NCBI GenBank assembly: GCA_016703425.1
Contig: JADJCA010000008.1
Span: forward strand, 186,001-250,000
DNA length: 64,000 nucleotides
Source: Myxococcales bacterium
GTDB taxonomy: Bacteria > Myxococcota_A > Polyangia > Polyangiales > Polyangiaceae
Direction: 5' to 3'
Below, piece after piece: positions 1 through 8,976 of this stretch. A model generated the notes under the pieces. That model was not told the DNA's origin. It saw nothing but the letters and a program-made list of their open reading frames with translations, and ran no database searches. The position numbers and the translations under genes are program-made. The stretch's first letter is position 1, and every line of letters begins with the position of its first letter.

Positions 1-912
1 GCAGTGGTTGGCGTCGGAGCGGAGGTCGACGCAACCGCCGCCGCAACACGCGCCCCGTGCGCTGCCACCGAGCGCGCACGCGTAGCCCTCTTCCGCGGCG
101 CCGCTGCAGGCCGTCTGCTCGCAACGCCCTGTGTGCGCTGAACACGTGGTGCCGGAAGGACACGGCGGCGACGACGCGACGCTGCACCACACGGGGCCGC
201 CGGCGTCGCCCTTGCACTGAGCGTTGCTGCAGGTCACGCCGACGGGGCACGCCGCGCCGCATGCGCCGCATGCGCCGCAATGATTCGCCTCCGCGTTGAC
301 GTCTTTGCACACGCCCCCGCAACATTCGCCGAAGAACGAGCCTTGGCCGAGGCACCTCGCGCCACCGGGCGCTCCGGTGCAATCCGCAAGCACGCAGCTC
401 CCGTTGATGCAGCCGAAGCCCGGATCACACGCGTGGCCGCACGTTCCGCAGTGAAGAGCGCTCGTTTGCAGATCGGTGCATTGAGCCTCGCCGCAGCAGC
501 CGCCGATGTTGCCGTCGGCCGTGTAACAGGACGCGCGCCCTGGTTTGCACCGAGTGCCGAGGCACCCCGTGAGGCCGCACGTCTCCTTGTCTTCGCACTT
601 CTCGCTGCAGCGGCGGCAGTGTTCCTTTTCGTAGCGAGAGACGCACACGCCTCCGCAGCAAATGCCGTCGTCCCCGTCGAGCGCGCAGGCTTTGTTGTCG
701 AACGCACCTTTGCAGGTTCCCTCGCCAGCGCCGCCGTCCTTCTTCTTGACGCCAGCATCGGAGGAGAGTGGCGCCGTCGCGTCGCCGGGCGCCGCGGCGG
801 GCGCGCTCGCGTCTTCAAGTGATGACGGCTCGCCGGTAGACGTCGACTGCGTTTCGCAGGCCGCAAGGCACGCGACGATGAGCGCGACGAGCACGAGCAG
901 GTGCTTCCACAT
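1..912 (-). CDS. Cys-rich lipoprotein with Stig1-like repeats (partial, C-terminus off left edge)
   Basis: An open frame of 304 codons runs from an ATG at 912 to base 1 with no stop, so the C-terminus lies outside the window. The N-terminus is a short hydrophobic signal ending in a lipobox (ACLAAC), predicting an exported lipidated protein. An Ala/Asp-rich linker follows, then repeated modules of the form CCGGxCVDxxxDxxHCGxCGxxC, for example ICCGGVCVSRYEKEHC, ECCGGVCKDVNAEANHC and CCGGGCVDLRSDANHC at the edge. This spacing resembles the Stig1-type Cys-rich module common in myxobacterial secreted proteins. Function is unknown; a surface-exposed, disulfide-bonded role is inferred. Other frames over this DNA give Arg/Ala-rich products without such organisation. 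Confidence 0.85.
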   Translation of the reverse strand, partial: MWKHLLVLVALIVACLAACETQSTSTGEPSSLEDASAPAAAPGDATAPLSSDAGVKKKDGGAGEGTCKGAFDNKACALDGDDGICCGGVCVSRYEKEHCRRCSEKCEDKETCGLTGCLGTRCKPGRASCYTADGNIGGCCGEAQCTDLQTSALHCGTCGHACDPGFGCINGSCVLADCTGAPGGARCLGQGSFFGECCGGVCKDVNAEANHCGACGACGAACPVGVTCSNAQCKGDAGGPVWCSVASSPPCPSGTTCSAHTGRCEQTACSGAAEEGYACALGGSARGACCGGGCVDLRSDANHC

Positions 913-1095
913 TTTGGGTTCCCTCAAGCGAAGCGTTGCGTGGACGGCACCTTGATGCGCCGCTGGCGCGAAAGGTTCACCCGAGGAGAGGGAGTAATCG
1001 GCCTAGCCACACCGACGACGGACGCGGCATCGGTGGGCTCCGGTTCGCACCTGTCGCGCCTGGGCACGCGACGGCGCTTCGCGTATGGGTTGACG

Positions 1096-2094
1096 ATGCG
1101 TCGTTCCCTCCTCCGCTTCGCATTCTTCGGCGCCGGCGCCGCGACTTCGGTCTCCTGCGTCGACGACTCAAGCCCGCAGCCGGCCCTGAGCGCGAGCACG
1201 CTCGACGGCGGCTCGCCCGGGGAAGACGCGGCCGCGAGCTCGGGCGACGCCGGCGCGACGCCCGACGCCGCGGCACCGCTATCCGACGCCGCGGGCCCGG
1301 ACACCTCGACGCCCGGTAGCTGTTCGATCGCCGGCAACAACTACCGCATCTACGGCTCGCAGCTCTTCAAGGTCTCGGAGGACCTGACGATGTCTTACCT
1401 CGTCGGGAATGTCGCCAACGACAAGGGGCTCCCCTTCGCGAGCTCGGGGAGCAGCACGACGGGCACTCAAGTTGGAACCACCCTGGTTGTGGCCGACCCG
1501 AACTGCCCGTTTTGCAGCATCGCGCTGCCGCCGAACATGGTGAACGGGACGGTCAACGCGCAACCGGTCACCACAGGCCTCAGCAACATCCACTTCTTCT
1601 ACTCGCCCAGCATTCCCAACAACGTCGTCGTTTGGTCCGGCAACGGGACGTCGTTCACGCTCTACGACCTCGCGAACAAGACCGCTCCCGCGACGGCGAG
1701 CATCGCGATTAGCGGACCGGGCGTCCTCTGCAACAAGCTCTACTCCATCTCTGGCTCCATCATGCCGACGGCGTACAGCGTTCGAATCCTCGCCGAGTGC
1801 GGCGATGGAAGCGGCCCCACCTGGGCGACCGTCGCCGACACGGGCGGCACCAAGGTGGGCTCCACCTGGCAGCAGGACTCCTATCAGGTCGCAGCCTCGG
1901 CCAAGACGATGGTGACGAACCCTCAAATCATCGCCGGCGAGCTCACGCGCGGGATTTTTCTTGGGTCCGCGTCGAAGGTCTACGTGATCAACGCTGGCAC
2001 CTTCGTGCCCGACACCGCCGTGTACCAGCAGTGCAACCCGCTCACCGGCACGAGCGTGTCGGGCGCGAGGCCCCTCATCCCCGCGCCCCGTTGA
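1096..2094 (+). CDS. Hypothetical secreted lipoprotein
   Basis: I chose the ATG at 1096 because it gives a classical signal peptide (MRRSLLRFAFFGAGAATSVSC) with Cys at the lipobox; the frame is open further upstream but without signal-like sequence. The 332-residue product has an Asp/Ala/Pro-rich, low-complexity linker to about residue 75, then a globular beta-rich region with Cys pairs (for example ADPNCPFCSI). It reads like a repeated-strand, propeller-type exported protein. I recognise no family. It diverges from the Stig1-like gene on its left, with about 180 bp between the two starts that should hold both promoters. Confidence 0.8.
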   Translation: MRRSLLRFAFFGAGAATSVSCVDDSSPQPALSASTLDGGSPGEDAAASSGDAGATPDAAAPLSDAAGPDTSTPGSCSIAGNNYRIYGSQLFKVSEDLTMSYLVGNVANDKGLPFASSGSSTTGTQVGTTLVVADPNCPFCSIALPPNMVNGTVNAQPVTTGLSNIHFFYSPSIPNNVVVWSGNGTSFTLYDLANKTAPATASIAISGPGVLCNKLYSISGSIMPTAYSVRILAECGDGSGPTWATVADTGGTKVGSTWQQDSYQVAASAKTMVTNPQIIAGELTRGIFLGSASKVYVINAGTFVPDTAVYQQCNPLTGTSVSGARPLIPAPR

Positions 2095-2133
2095 GGCCCC
2101 ACGCGTCTGACCACCACGGCGGCGCGGGCAGCG

Positions 2134-3912
2134 TCACTTCAAGACCCACGCTCGAGCCTTCTCCGACCAGCCGACCCAAGCGCCGCTCTCGAGCGCCACG
2201 TCGGCGAGGCCGTCACCGTCGCGATCGGCGGTCACAAGCTCGGGCAGCCCGCCCCACGTGCTCGATGGCCCGCGCTCGACCGGGTAGTCGATGCGAAGCT
2301 TCGGGCGCCCGGCGCCGGGAAACGTCATGAGCGCCTGCCACGCAGCGTCGACACCAAGCGCCGCAACGACGAGCGAGCCGGCCGGCTCGCCTTGGCGATC
2401 GAAGCGAATCTTTCCTGGCAGCGTCTCCAACAAGAAGACGCGCGATTGGTCAGTTGTCAGTTGCTTGCTCGTGCCCCACGCGTATCGATTCGGCGCGCTC
2501 CCCAGCGCCGCGCCGTCGGCGAGGCGACGCACGTCCACCGACCAGGTGCCTCGCGTCGGGAGAAAGTTCGCCGCCGCACAGGCGCTCCACGCCGCCATCT
2601 TCGCCGGGGCGAACTTGCTGACCACTTCGTCAACCTGCTGCGCCTTGCAATCGTTCGCCGGTGTGTCAGACGCGAAGCGACTGTAGACGGTGACCGGCAC
2701 ATCACCGGCCTCGTAGAGCGAGTCCGAGAATCGGTGCAAGCAGCCGTTCAACATGTCGCCGGGTCGCGTCACGACAGGGTTCGACGGATCGAGCGGCGAC
2801 TGGAACGTGTTCTTCGTGAACGAGTCGTAGTGAGACCAGGCGAGCCTGAGGTTCGTAGGCGCACCTGGCGTTCGCTCAAGGAGCGCGTGGTAGCGGCTGA
2901 CGTTGCAGTTGTAGTCGTCGAAGGTGCCGACGGCGTTGGCCGCGGCAACGAGGACGCGCTCGCCGCCGTTCAGCGCGAACGGCGTGAAGCTTCCGTAGAA
3001 GCGCCCCGAGTGAAACTGCGCGGGGGCTTTGGGCTCGGATTGCAAGGCTACGTCGAACGCCGACGCAGCGAGGCTCTCGCCGGTGCGACCGGAGACGGTC
3101 TTGATGACCCAAAGGTAGGGCAAATGGACGTCATCCCAGCCATCGCCGTCGGCGTCCGCGAAGACTCCCCCGTTGTGACGGAACGTGTTCGCTGGATTGG
3201 CGGGCGTGCCTGCGACCTCGGCCGCGGTGAACATCGTGGGCACCGAGCGGAAGCCGACGCCGCAGGTGTCGGCGGGGGCGGCGATGCGCGCCACGTCGAA
3301 CTGACAGAGGAACGACCAGTCGGAGACGCCGTCGGTGCGCGGAATGTAGTGCCGCCCGGGAGCGAGAAGCGGATGGCGGCGCCCGTCAGGGCTACGCACG
3401 AGGCCGAACCACGTGTCGTGAACGGACCAGCCCGGAGGTGCGCCGAAGCGCGCCACGGGTGAGGATGGGCGCGCCGCGTTCGGATCGATGACGACGAGCT
3501 CCGGGTGGAAGGTCGACGGGTCGTAGTACGCCACGCTGATCGCTTGGAGCGGACCGAAGTGAGGGCCAAGCGCGTGTACGCCGAACCCGTAGAGATCGGC
3601 GCGCACGGGGCCTGGGGCGAAGCGCCACTCGGCCCTACCGATGGCGGCGAGCGTCGAGTCGGCCAAGAGGCAACTCGCCGACGCGGCGTCGGCGCTGCAC
3701 GGGCCGATGCGCATCTCGGTGTCGGGAGTACCGTCGCTGTCGAGGTCGAAGGTTCGGTTGGCTCGGTCGATGCAAAAGTTGCCGGAGCAGGTCGCTGCGC
3801 CGTCGATGGCCGCGGGAGCGCCGCCGTCAGCCGGCGCGCTTGCGGGGAGCGAGGCGTCACCGCAAGCCGCGAGCGCGGCGGAAAGGACGCACGCGACGAC
3901 AGGGCGCATCAT
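2134..3912 (-). CDS. Lipoprotein with FG-GAP/VCBS-like calcium-binding repeats
   Basis: The start at 3912 (MMRPVVACVLSAALAAC) gives a signal peptide with lipobox LAAC; the longer frame to 4008 adds only an Arg-rich stretch. The 592-residue product carries acidic loops typical of FG-GAP/VCBS repeats: DLDSDGTPD near the N-terminus, DADGDGWDD in the middle and DRDGDGLAD near the C-terminus. These DxDxDG loops usually bind calcium between beta-propeller blades. It is therefore probably an exported calcium-stabilised propeller; ligand unknown. It converges with the lipoprotein gene ending at 2094, with a 39 bp gap. Confidence 0.82.
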   Translation of the reverse strand: MMRPVVACVLSAALAACGDASLPASAPADGGAPAAIDGAATCSGNFCIDRANRTFDLDSDGTPDTEMRIGPCSADAASASCLLADSTLAAIGRAEWRFAPGPVRADLYGFGVHALGPHFGPLQAISVAYYDPSTFHPELVVIDPNAARPSSPVARFGAPPGWSVHDTWFGLVRSPDGRRHPLLAPGRHYIPRTDGVSDWSFLCQFDVARIAAPADTCGVGFRSVPTMFTAAEVAGTPANPANTFRHNGGVFADADGDGWDDVHLPYLWVIKTVSGRTGESLAASAFDVALQSEPKAPAQFHSGRFYGSFTPFALNGGERVLVAAANAVGTFDDYNCNVSRYHALLERTPGAPTNLRLAWSHYDSFTKNTFQSPLDPSNPVVTRPGDMLNGCLHRFSDSLYEAGDVPVTVYSRFASDTPANDCKAQQVDEVVSKFAPAKMAAWSACAAANFLPTRGTWSVDVRRLADGAALGSAPNRYAWGTSKQLTTDQSRVFLLETLPGKIRFDRQGEPAGSLVVAALGVDAAWQALMTFPGAGRPKLRIDYPVERGPSSTWGGLPELVTADRDGDGLADVALESGAWVGWSEKARAWVLK

Positions 3913-4630
3913 CGGCCCGCTGGCGCGACGCTTCGCAACGCGATGACGCCGCCAACGCGAGGCGAACTCATGGCGCAACGGAGTTCCCATAGCCAAGGAG
4001 CCCCGCAAGCCTCGGGCCAGTCAGAGCGGCGGTCTTGTTGCAAAAAGTGGCGCCGGCGTCGGCAACGTGACCTCTCAGGCCTCACCACGGCTCCCAGCGA
4101 CCGCCCTGGAGTGTTCCAGCGCGAGTGTGGGCGAAGCCGCGATTTGTGCTATCGCGTAGCTCCCGTGAAGGCCCGACTGCAAAAGACCGTGACGTTCAGC
4201 GTCTCCCTCGACGACAAGACCCGTCGGCTGCTTGAGCTCGAAGGCGTGAGCCGCCATGGCGCGGGGCTGGTGACGGCGATGACCGAGGCCAGCCGACAGT
4301 CGACCCTCGATCGACTCGTGCAGCGGTCCGGCGTCGTTCGGATGCTGCTGAGCGCCAGCCTGCTCGGTGAGGTGGAGGGCGGTCGGCGGCGTCCGGCCAA
4401 GCGCCGGCGTGACGAGCGCCGGTCCCGCAGAACCGCCCGGTGGGCCTGGTAGAACAAGCGGACGTTGGCGCGTCGCGACGCATCCCCGCGCGACCGCAGT
4501 TCACGCCCTGACAACTCGACGTTCCAGGCGACGGCCCTTCACGACGGCCGAAGCCAACGGTTCACGGAAGGCGTGAACGCCGGGGTTTCCCAGTGGGGCA
4601 CCATGGCGCGTAGATTGCTGAGGGTCGGTC
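3913..4630. other. Long intergenic stretch between divergent lipoprotein genes
   Basis: This 718 bp stretch separates the gene reading left from 3912 and the gene reading right from 4631. Apart from the low-confidence frame at 4165-4452 it shows no convincing coding sequence. It should hold promoters for both flanking genes, but I could not assign -35/-10 elements. Confidence 0.5.
4165..4452 (+). CDS. Possible small protein, GTG start
   Basis: A 95-residue frame from GTG 4165 has third-position GC like its neighbours and a plausible soluble N-terminal half (VTFSVSLDDKTRRLLELEG), ending in a very basic tail (RRRPAKRRRDERRSRR). It could be a small nucleic-acid-binding protein. The frame stays open far upstream, overlapping the gene ending the other way at 3912, so the start is uncertain and there is no strong ribosome site. 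No family is recognised and it may be spurious. Confidence 0.35.
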   Translation: MKARLQKTVTFSVSLDDKTRRLLELEGVSRHGAGLVTAMTEASRQSTLDRLVQRSGVVRMLLSASLLGEVEGGRRRPAKRRRDERRSRRTARWAW

Positions 4631-5752
4631 ATGCCCAGACCGGTCATGGCCCCACCGTCCACGCGCGCGCGCTCCGCTTCCGGCTTCGTGCAAGCCGCGA
4701 CGCTCATCACACTCGCCGCCGCCGCCATGGCGTGCGCTTCCAACAGCGACGAGCCCGCGTCGTCAGGGAGTGACGTGGACGGCGCCGCCGCCTGCGGACA
4801 GTACTTCGACGCGCTCAGCCATCAGCCGGCCGGTTGCATTCCCCTCGGCATCGCGGCGGCCTCGTTCTACAAGGCCGTCGACAAGCCGCTCTACGTCAAG
4901 CAATGCTTGCTCGACCTTAAGGCTCCCGGAGCGGGCGCTTCGCCGTCGTTCTTGAGCGCATGCGCGGCCGAGATGGAGAGCCAGCACGTCTGCGAGAGCA
5001 AGGCGGCGGCGTGCCAACCGCCCAAGGGTTCGCTGGCCGACGGCGAAGGCTGCAGCAAAGGCAGGCAGTGCAAGGGAGGCCTCTGCAAAGTGCCCGGCCC
5101 CGCGAGCAGTGGACGACCTTCCTTCTGCGGCGTGTGCGCGACGGGCCTCGGCGACGGTGGCACGTGTCAGAGCACAGCCGATTGTGCGAGCGGTCTCTTC
5201 TGCCTCGCGGGCAAGTGCGCGCCGGCGCCCGCGCCGGCCGCAGAGGGAGCCAACTGCGCTCAAGCCGCCGCAGGTACGTCGAGCACGTTGCCAACGCTGC
5301 CCTGCGCCCCCGGCCTCTATTGTCGAACGAACATCGCCCTCCCGCCCGCTACGACGACCATGACTTGCGCGCGGCTCGGCGCGAAGGGTGAGTCCTGCGT
5401 CTTGGGCGATTGCGACAAGGGCCTCACCTGCTCCGCCAAGACCTGCGTCGACCCCGCCGAGGCACGCGACGACGGGGCCGACTGCGCGCGCGCGGGTGAT
5501 TGCAAGTCGGGACTGTGTGAAGCCGCGAAGTGCAAGGCTGTCGCCGTCGTTGGCGTTGGGGCAGCTTGCACCACGGGTTCACGCTGCGCCGACGGGCTCG
5601 CGTGCCACGGAGCCGCGGACGGAGCGACGATGGTCTGCGTCGAGCGCATCGCCGAAGGCGCCGCGTGCGCCAGCAGCGGCGCGCCATGCGCAACCCACAC
5701 GACCTGCCGCAACGGCACTTGCCAGCAAAACGACCCAGCGGCCTGCCGGTAG
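4631..5752 (+). CDS. Cys-rich secreted lipoprotein (Dickkopf-N-like spacing)
   Basis: This 373-residue product has a hydrophobic signal (ATLITLAAAAMAC) with lipobox Cys at about residue 35. An alternative start at 4646 would remove five residues. After an Asp/Ser linker and a roughly 90-residue conserved-looking block, it shows repeated Cys modules of the type GxxCxxxxxCKxGLCxxxKC and DGGTCQSTADCASGLFCLAGKC. This spacing is typical of the Dickkopf-N-like Cys-rich repeats abundant in myxobacterial exported proteins. Surface location is inferred and the ligand is unknown. It converges with the small lipoprotein gene ending at 5791. Confidence 0.88.
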   Translation: MPRPVMAPPSTRARSASGFVQAATLITLAAAAMACASNSDEPASSGSDVDGAAACGQYFDALSHQPAGCIPLGIAAASFYKAVDKPLYVKQCLLDLKAPGAGASPSFLSACAAEMESQHVCESKAAACQPPKGSLADGEGCSKGRQCKGGLCKVPGPASSGRPSFCGVCATGLGDGGTCQSTADCASGLFCLAGKCAPAPAPAAEGANCAQAAAGTSSTLPTLPCAPGLYCRTNIALPPATTTMTCARLGAKGESCVLGDCDKGLTCSAKTCVDPAEARDDGADCARAGDCKSGLCEAAKCKAVAVVGVGAACTTGSRCADGLACHGAADGATMVCVERIAEGAACASSGAPCATHTTCRNGTCQQNDPAACR

Positions 5753-5790
5753 GCCGACGGTGGCGCTGAGGAACGGCCGTCAAGCGGCGC

Positions 5791-6084
5791 CTAGGGCGGC
5801 CGCAACCTTAGGCAGGGTAGCGGGCCGTCAAAAGGAGGCGCGGCGTCGACGATCTCGGGCGTGAGGCAGGGCTGGGGACCGCCGTCGAAGGGCTGGTTCG
5901 CGTCGGACTTCGCGTCAGCGTTAGCGTCGGCTTCGCCAAGGGAAGCGTCGCGTTCGCCCTCGGTTGCGCCGCCGCACGCGGCAGCAGCGGACGCCCCAGC
6001 AAAGCCAACGAGGGCGATCGCCATCAAACGATTGCGGCGCGCGAGGATCGCTGCGCGGTCTTCGTCATCGGGCGGAACGCTCAT
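5791..6084 (-). CDS. Small lipoprotein
   Basis: A 97-residue protein with an unusual N-terminus: about 15 charged residues (MSVPPDDEDRAAILARR), then a hydrophobic segment (LMAIALVGFAGASAAAAC) ending in the lipobox Cys. An Asp/Ala-rich tail with a few Cys follows. A cytoplasmic charged lead before a lipobox recurs in small Polyangia lipoproteins. No enzymatic motif is present. It diverges from the kinase gene starting at 6211, sharing a 126 bp promoter region. Confidence 0.75.
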   Translation of the reverse strand: MSVPPDDEDRAAILARRNRLMAIALVGFAGASAAAACGGATEGERDASLGEADANADAKSDANQPFDGGPQPCLTPEIVDAAPPFDGPLPCLRLRPP

Positions 6085-6210
6085 GGTGCGAGCCTACGAC
6101 AAGCGCGGCCTCGCGCAACGACTGCGGCGACCGAGGAGTCACTGGGCCGGGAGACGCACTGGGGCCGCTCCGCCAGCCGAGCCGGAGCCACCGTGATATG
6201 ACACGGCAGC

Positions 6211-7818
6211 GTGTTTGGGACGGCGAGTCACTTTCCTGTCGGCAGTGCCGAGACCGCACGCGACTTTCAAGAGCGCGTGGCCAGCTTCGCACGCGTCGTC
6301 TTCGTCATCTCAGGCGTCATGTTCGGTATGTCGCTCTTGCTCGAGGCGACGACCAGTCATCATCGCAGCTTCGAGAGAAACTTCACGGAACCGAGTCGAC
6401 TGGTGCACATCGGGGCCATGGCACTCGCCTTCGCGACGTGGCGAGTGGGGAGGCTCTCCACCGCAGCCCTCCCGACGCTCGAAGCGCTCGACGCCGCCAC
6501 GACCATCGTGCTCTGCCTGTGCTGGGCGATGCTCGGCGTGACGCTCCCGCGGACCGAGGCCGTCGAGTTTTCCATGATCCTCGCCACGACGTACACAGTC
6601 GTGGCGCGCTCCGTTGTCGTCCCGAGCACTTTCCGCCGGACGCTGTGGATCAGTGGCGCAGCGGTGACGCCGACAGCCATCGTCATGGGCGCCCGCGGCA
6701 TGGGCTTCGCTCCGACGGCGAGCGAGCGCCAGGTGCGGACCTTCATGCTCTTCGCGGTGCTCTGGTGCGGCGTGGCGGTCATCACGGCGGCGCTCAACTC
6801 GCGTCAGATCTACGGCCTGCGGGCGAAGATTAGCGAGATCGGCAAGCTCGGTCAGTACACGTTGGAGCAAAAGCTCGGCGAAGGCGGCATGGGCGTCGTG
6901 TTCCGCGCGACGCACGCGATGCTGCGACGACCGGCCGCCATCAAGCTCCTTCCGCCTGATCGCGCAGGCGAACACGATCTGGCACGTTTCGAGCGCGAAG
7001 TTCAGCTCACGAGTCGACTGGCTCATCCGAACACCGTCTCGATCTTCGACTTCGGGCGCGCCGCCGACGGCACGTTCTACTACGTGATGGAGTACCTCGA
7101 CGGCGTCGACCTCGAGCGGCTGGTCGAGGTGGATGGCCCCCTCGACGGGCCGCGAGCGATTCACATCCTCATGCAGGCTGCCGGAGCGCTGGCGGAAGCG
7201 CACGCCCTTGGCCTCGTGCATCGCGACATCAAGCCTGCCAACATCATGCTCACGACGCGGGCCGACGAGCCCGACGTAGTGAAGGTCGTCGACTTCGGCT
7301 TGGCGAAGACCGTCGTGAGGGAAGGCGACGTCGGGCTGTCGAAGGAGAACACGATCACTGGGACGCCGACCTACCTCTCACCAGAGGCCATCACGACCCC
7401 CGACGGCGTCGACGCGCAAAGCGATCTCTACGCGCTCGGCGCGGTGGCCTACTTCCTCCTGACGGGCAAGGTCGTCTTTGAGGGCCGAACCGTCATCGAG
7501 GTGTGCACCAAGCACCTCGTCGAGACGCCAACGTCGCTGTCGGAGCGAGCGGGCAAGCCGATCGCGGCGGACCTGGAGCAACTCGTACTCTCTTGCCTCG
7601 CGAAGCCCCGAGACGCACGCCCGGCCTCCGCCGTGGCGCTGAAGGAGGCGCTCGCGGCTTGCTCCGATCGAGCACGCTACGACGTCGACGCGGCTAAGGA
7701 ATGGTGGCGCGTTCACGGTGCCACGCTGCAAGACCGGGCCCGCGCGCAGGACCGACGCCCGTCGGCTATCGCCACGATGGCCATCGACCTTCGCGGCCGC
7801 GAGGGCGAGCTCGCGTGA
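6211..7818 (+). CDS. Membrane-anchored eukaryote-like Ser/Thr protein kinase
   Basis: The 535-residue protein begins at GTG 6211. Residues 1-200 hold about six hydrophobic segments (near 29-46, 67-78, 97-111, 122-138, 146-160, 178-195), forming a membrane module. A complete Hanks-type kinase domain follows: Gly-rich loop GEGGMGVVF (223-231), ATP-binding Lys245 in AAIKLL, catalytic HRDIKPANIM with Asp339, DFGLAK from 361, and GTPTYLSPE as the activation-segment end. Substrates are unknown. The order is unusual because myxobacterial kinases more often have the catalytic domain N-terminal; here the membrane module comes first and the kinase is C-terminal and presumably cytoplasmic. It stands alone in orientation with no obvious partner. 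Confidence 0.95.
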   Translation: MFGTASHFPVGSAETARDFQERVASFARVVFVISGVMFGMSLLLEATTSHHRSFERNFTEPSRLVHIGAMALAFATWRVGRLSTAALPTLEALDAATTIVLCLCWAMLGVTLPRTEAVEFSMILATTYTVVARSVVVPSTFRRTLWISGAAVTPTAIVMGARGMGFAPTASERQVRTFMLFAVLWCGVAVITAALNSRQIYGLRAKISEIGKLGQYTLEQKLGEGGMGVVFRATHAMLRRPAAIKLLPPDRAGEHDLARFEREVQLTSRLAHPNTVSIFDFGRAADGTFYYVMEYLDGVDLERLVEVDGPLDGPRAIHILMQAAGALAEAHALGLVHRDIKPANIMLTTRADEPDVVKVVDFGLAKTVVREGDVGLSKENTITGTPTYLSPEAITTPDGVDAQSDLYALGAVAYFLLTGKVVFEGRTVIEVCTKHLVETPTSLSERAGKPIAADLEQLVLSCLAKPRDARPASAVALKEALAACSDRARYDVDAAKEWWRVHGATLQDRARAQDRRPSAIATMAIDLRGREGELA

Positions 7819-7849
7819 GCTTGGCCTCCGGGATAACGACGCGCCTCGC

Positions 7850-8935
7850 TCAGTCGCGAACGCGTTGGATCATCCCTGAGCGCGACGCCGACCAATAGAA
7901 GTAGCCATCGCTGTAGGCGCCAAAGGCGAGGCCTGCCGCGTCGCTCACGAGAGTTGTGACGGCCTTGGTGCTCTTGTGAACACGCACCACGCGCCCCGCC
8001 GCTTGCGCGCCCTCGCCACGCTCCAGCGTCAGGTAAACGTGATTCTGCCCAACCGCCGCGACGCCCGCGTTCTGGCCGATGAGATCGACCTGACTCATGG
8101 CCCATACGAGCTCCGCCGGCTTTCCGTTGCGTGGGCTGCGCTTGAGGCCGTCTTTGCGGTCCACGAAGTAGAGGTGCGTGGCGTCAAGCTTCACGGGCCC
8201 GACGGGATCCATGTAGCCGCGCTTGACCGACTTCGTGCCGAGGTCGACCTTGGCGAGTTCGCCGCTCCCCTCTCCGATGAAGAGCTCCTCGCCATCCAGT
8301 TCGAACGTGTACGGGCGCACGTCCTTGAGCGACACGACCTTCTCGGCGACAGCCACGACCGGCGCGTCGTACTTCTTCGAGAGGCCGCGCGGCGCTCGCC
8401 AGACGGTCGTGTCGAAGTTTCCATCGGCGGTCGCCCAGACGACGTGGGTCGACGAAAGCGCCACGGCCGTCGGGGACGACACGCTTTCGACGCTAAACTG
8501 CGGCATGAAGCCGTCGCATTCCTGGAGCGAGCAGCCGTCAAGGGCGCTGCCTTGAAGGCCAGTGCCGCTCGCGAGATAGAAGCCGGCGGCGTCGGCGGCG
8601 AAGGTCGTGGGCATCGCGCCAAGGCCAAGCTGCACGAGCTCTTTGCCGTGAACGTTGCACCGCTCGATGTCACTCGCTTCGGTGGACGTGAAGAACAGTT
8701 TGTCACCGCCGACGGCGATGCGCCCCGGCGACGTCTGGCCCGACAGTACGGTCTCGATGACGGGAGGGGCATCGGGCGGGTCCCCGGGCGTGTCACTCGG
8801 AGTGACCGTTGCCACGCCGGCGTCAGTCGCGGCGCCTGGGGCGCGCGGATCCCCGAGGTTGACGAGCTCTTTTCCGCCGCAGCCGGCGAGGACAACGAGC
8901 GACAGCGCCACGTAGAGAGAAAGCGAAACACGCAT
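7850..8935 (-). CDS. Lipoprotein with beta-propeller-like repeats, last gene of ECF sigma operon
   Basis: The ATG at 8935 is fixed by an AGGAGG at 8942-8947, six bases upstream. The 361-residue product has a signal peptide with lipobox LAGC, a Pro/Asp linker, then repeats of the form GGDKLFFTSTEASDI, DAAGFYLASG and SSTHVVWATADG that resemble blades of a beta-propeller. Function is unknown. It lies 41 bp downstream of the putative sigma partner and is probably cotranscribed with the sigma gene, making it a candidate envelope sensor or target of that regulon. Confidence 0.85.
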   Translation of the reverse strand: MRVSLSLYVALSLVVLAGCGGKELVNLGDPRAPGAATDAGVATVTPSDTPGDPPDAPPVIETVLSGQTSPGRIAVGGDKLFFTSTEASDIERCNVHGKELVQLGLGAMPTTFAADAAGFYLASGTGLQGSALDGCSLQECDGFMPQFSVESVSSPTAVALSSTHVVWATADGNFDTTVWRAPRGLSKKYDAPVVAVAEKVVSLKDVRPYTFELDGEELFIGEGSGELAKVDLGTKSVKRGYMDPVGPVKLDATHLYFVDRKDGLKRSPRNGKPAELVWAMSQVDLIGQNAGVAAVGQNHVYLTLERGEGAQAAGRVVRVHKSTKAVTTLVSDAAGLAFGAYSDGYFYWSASRSGMIQRVRD

Positions 8936-8941
8936 AGAGAA

Positions 8942-8947
8942 CCTCCT
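8942..8947 (-). promoter_or_regulatory. Strong ribosome-binding site (AGGAGG) for the lipoprotein start at 8935
   Basis: A perfect Shine-Dalgarno hexamer on the minus strand, six bases before ATG 8935. It decides this start over the upstream in-frame codons that extend the frame to 8980. Confidence 0.8.
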
Positions 8948-8976
8948 AGTGCGAAGTAAGGAACAACGATGCCGAC

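Noticed and set aside
258..290. Short tandem repeat GCGCCGCAT
   Set aside because: It simply encodes the Cys-Gly-Ala repeat of the lipoprotein; not an independent element.
234..866. Minus-strand frame of 210 codons near the left edge
   Set aside because: Wrong frame of the Cys-rich lipoprotein that runs off base 1; the true frame has signal peptide and ordered Cys repeats.
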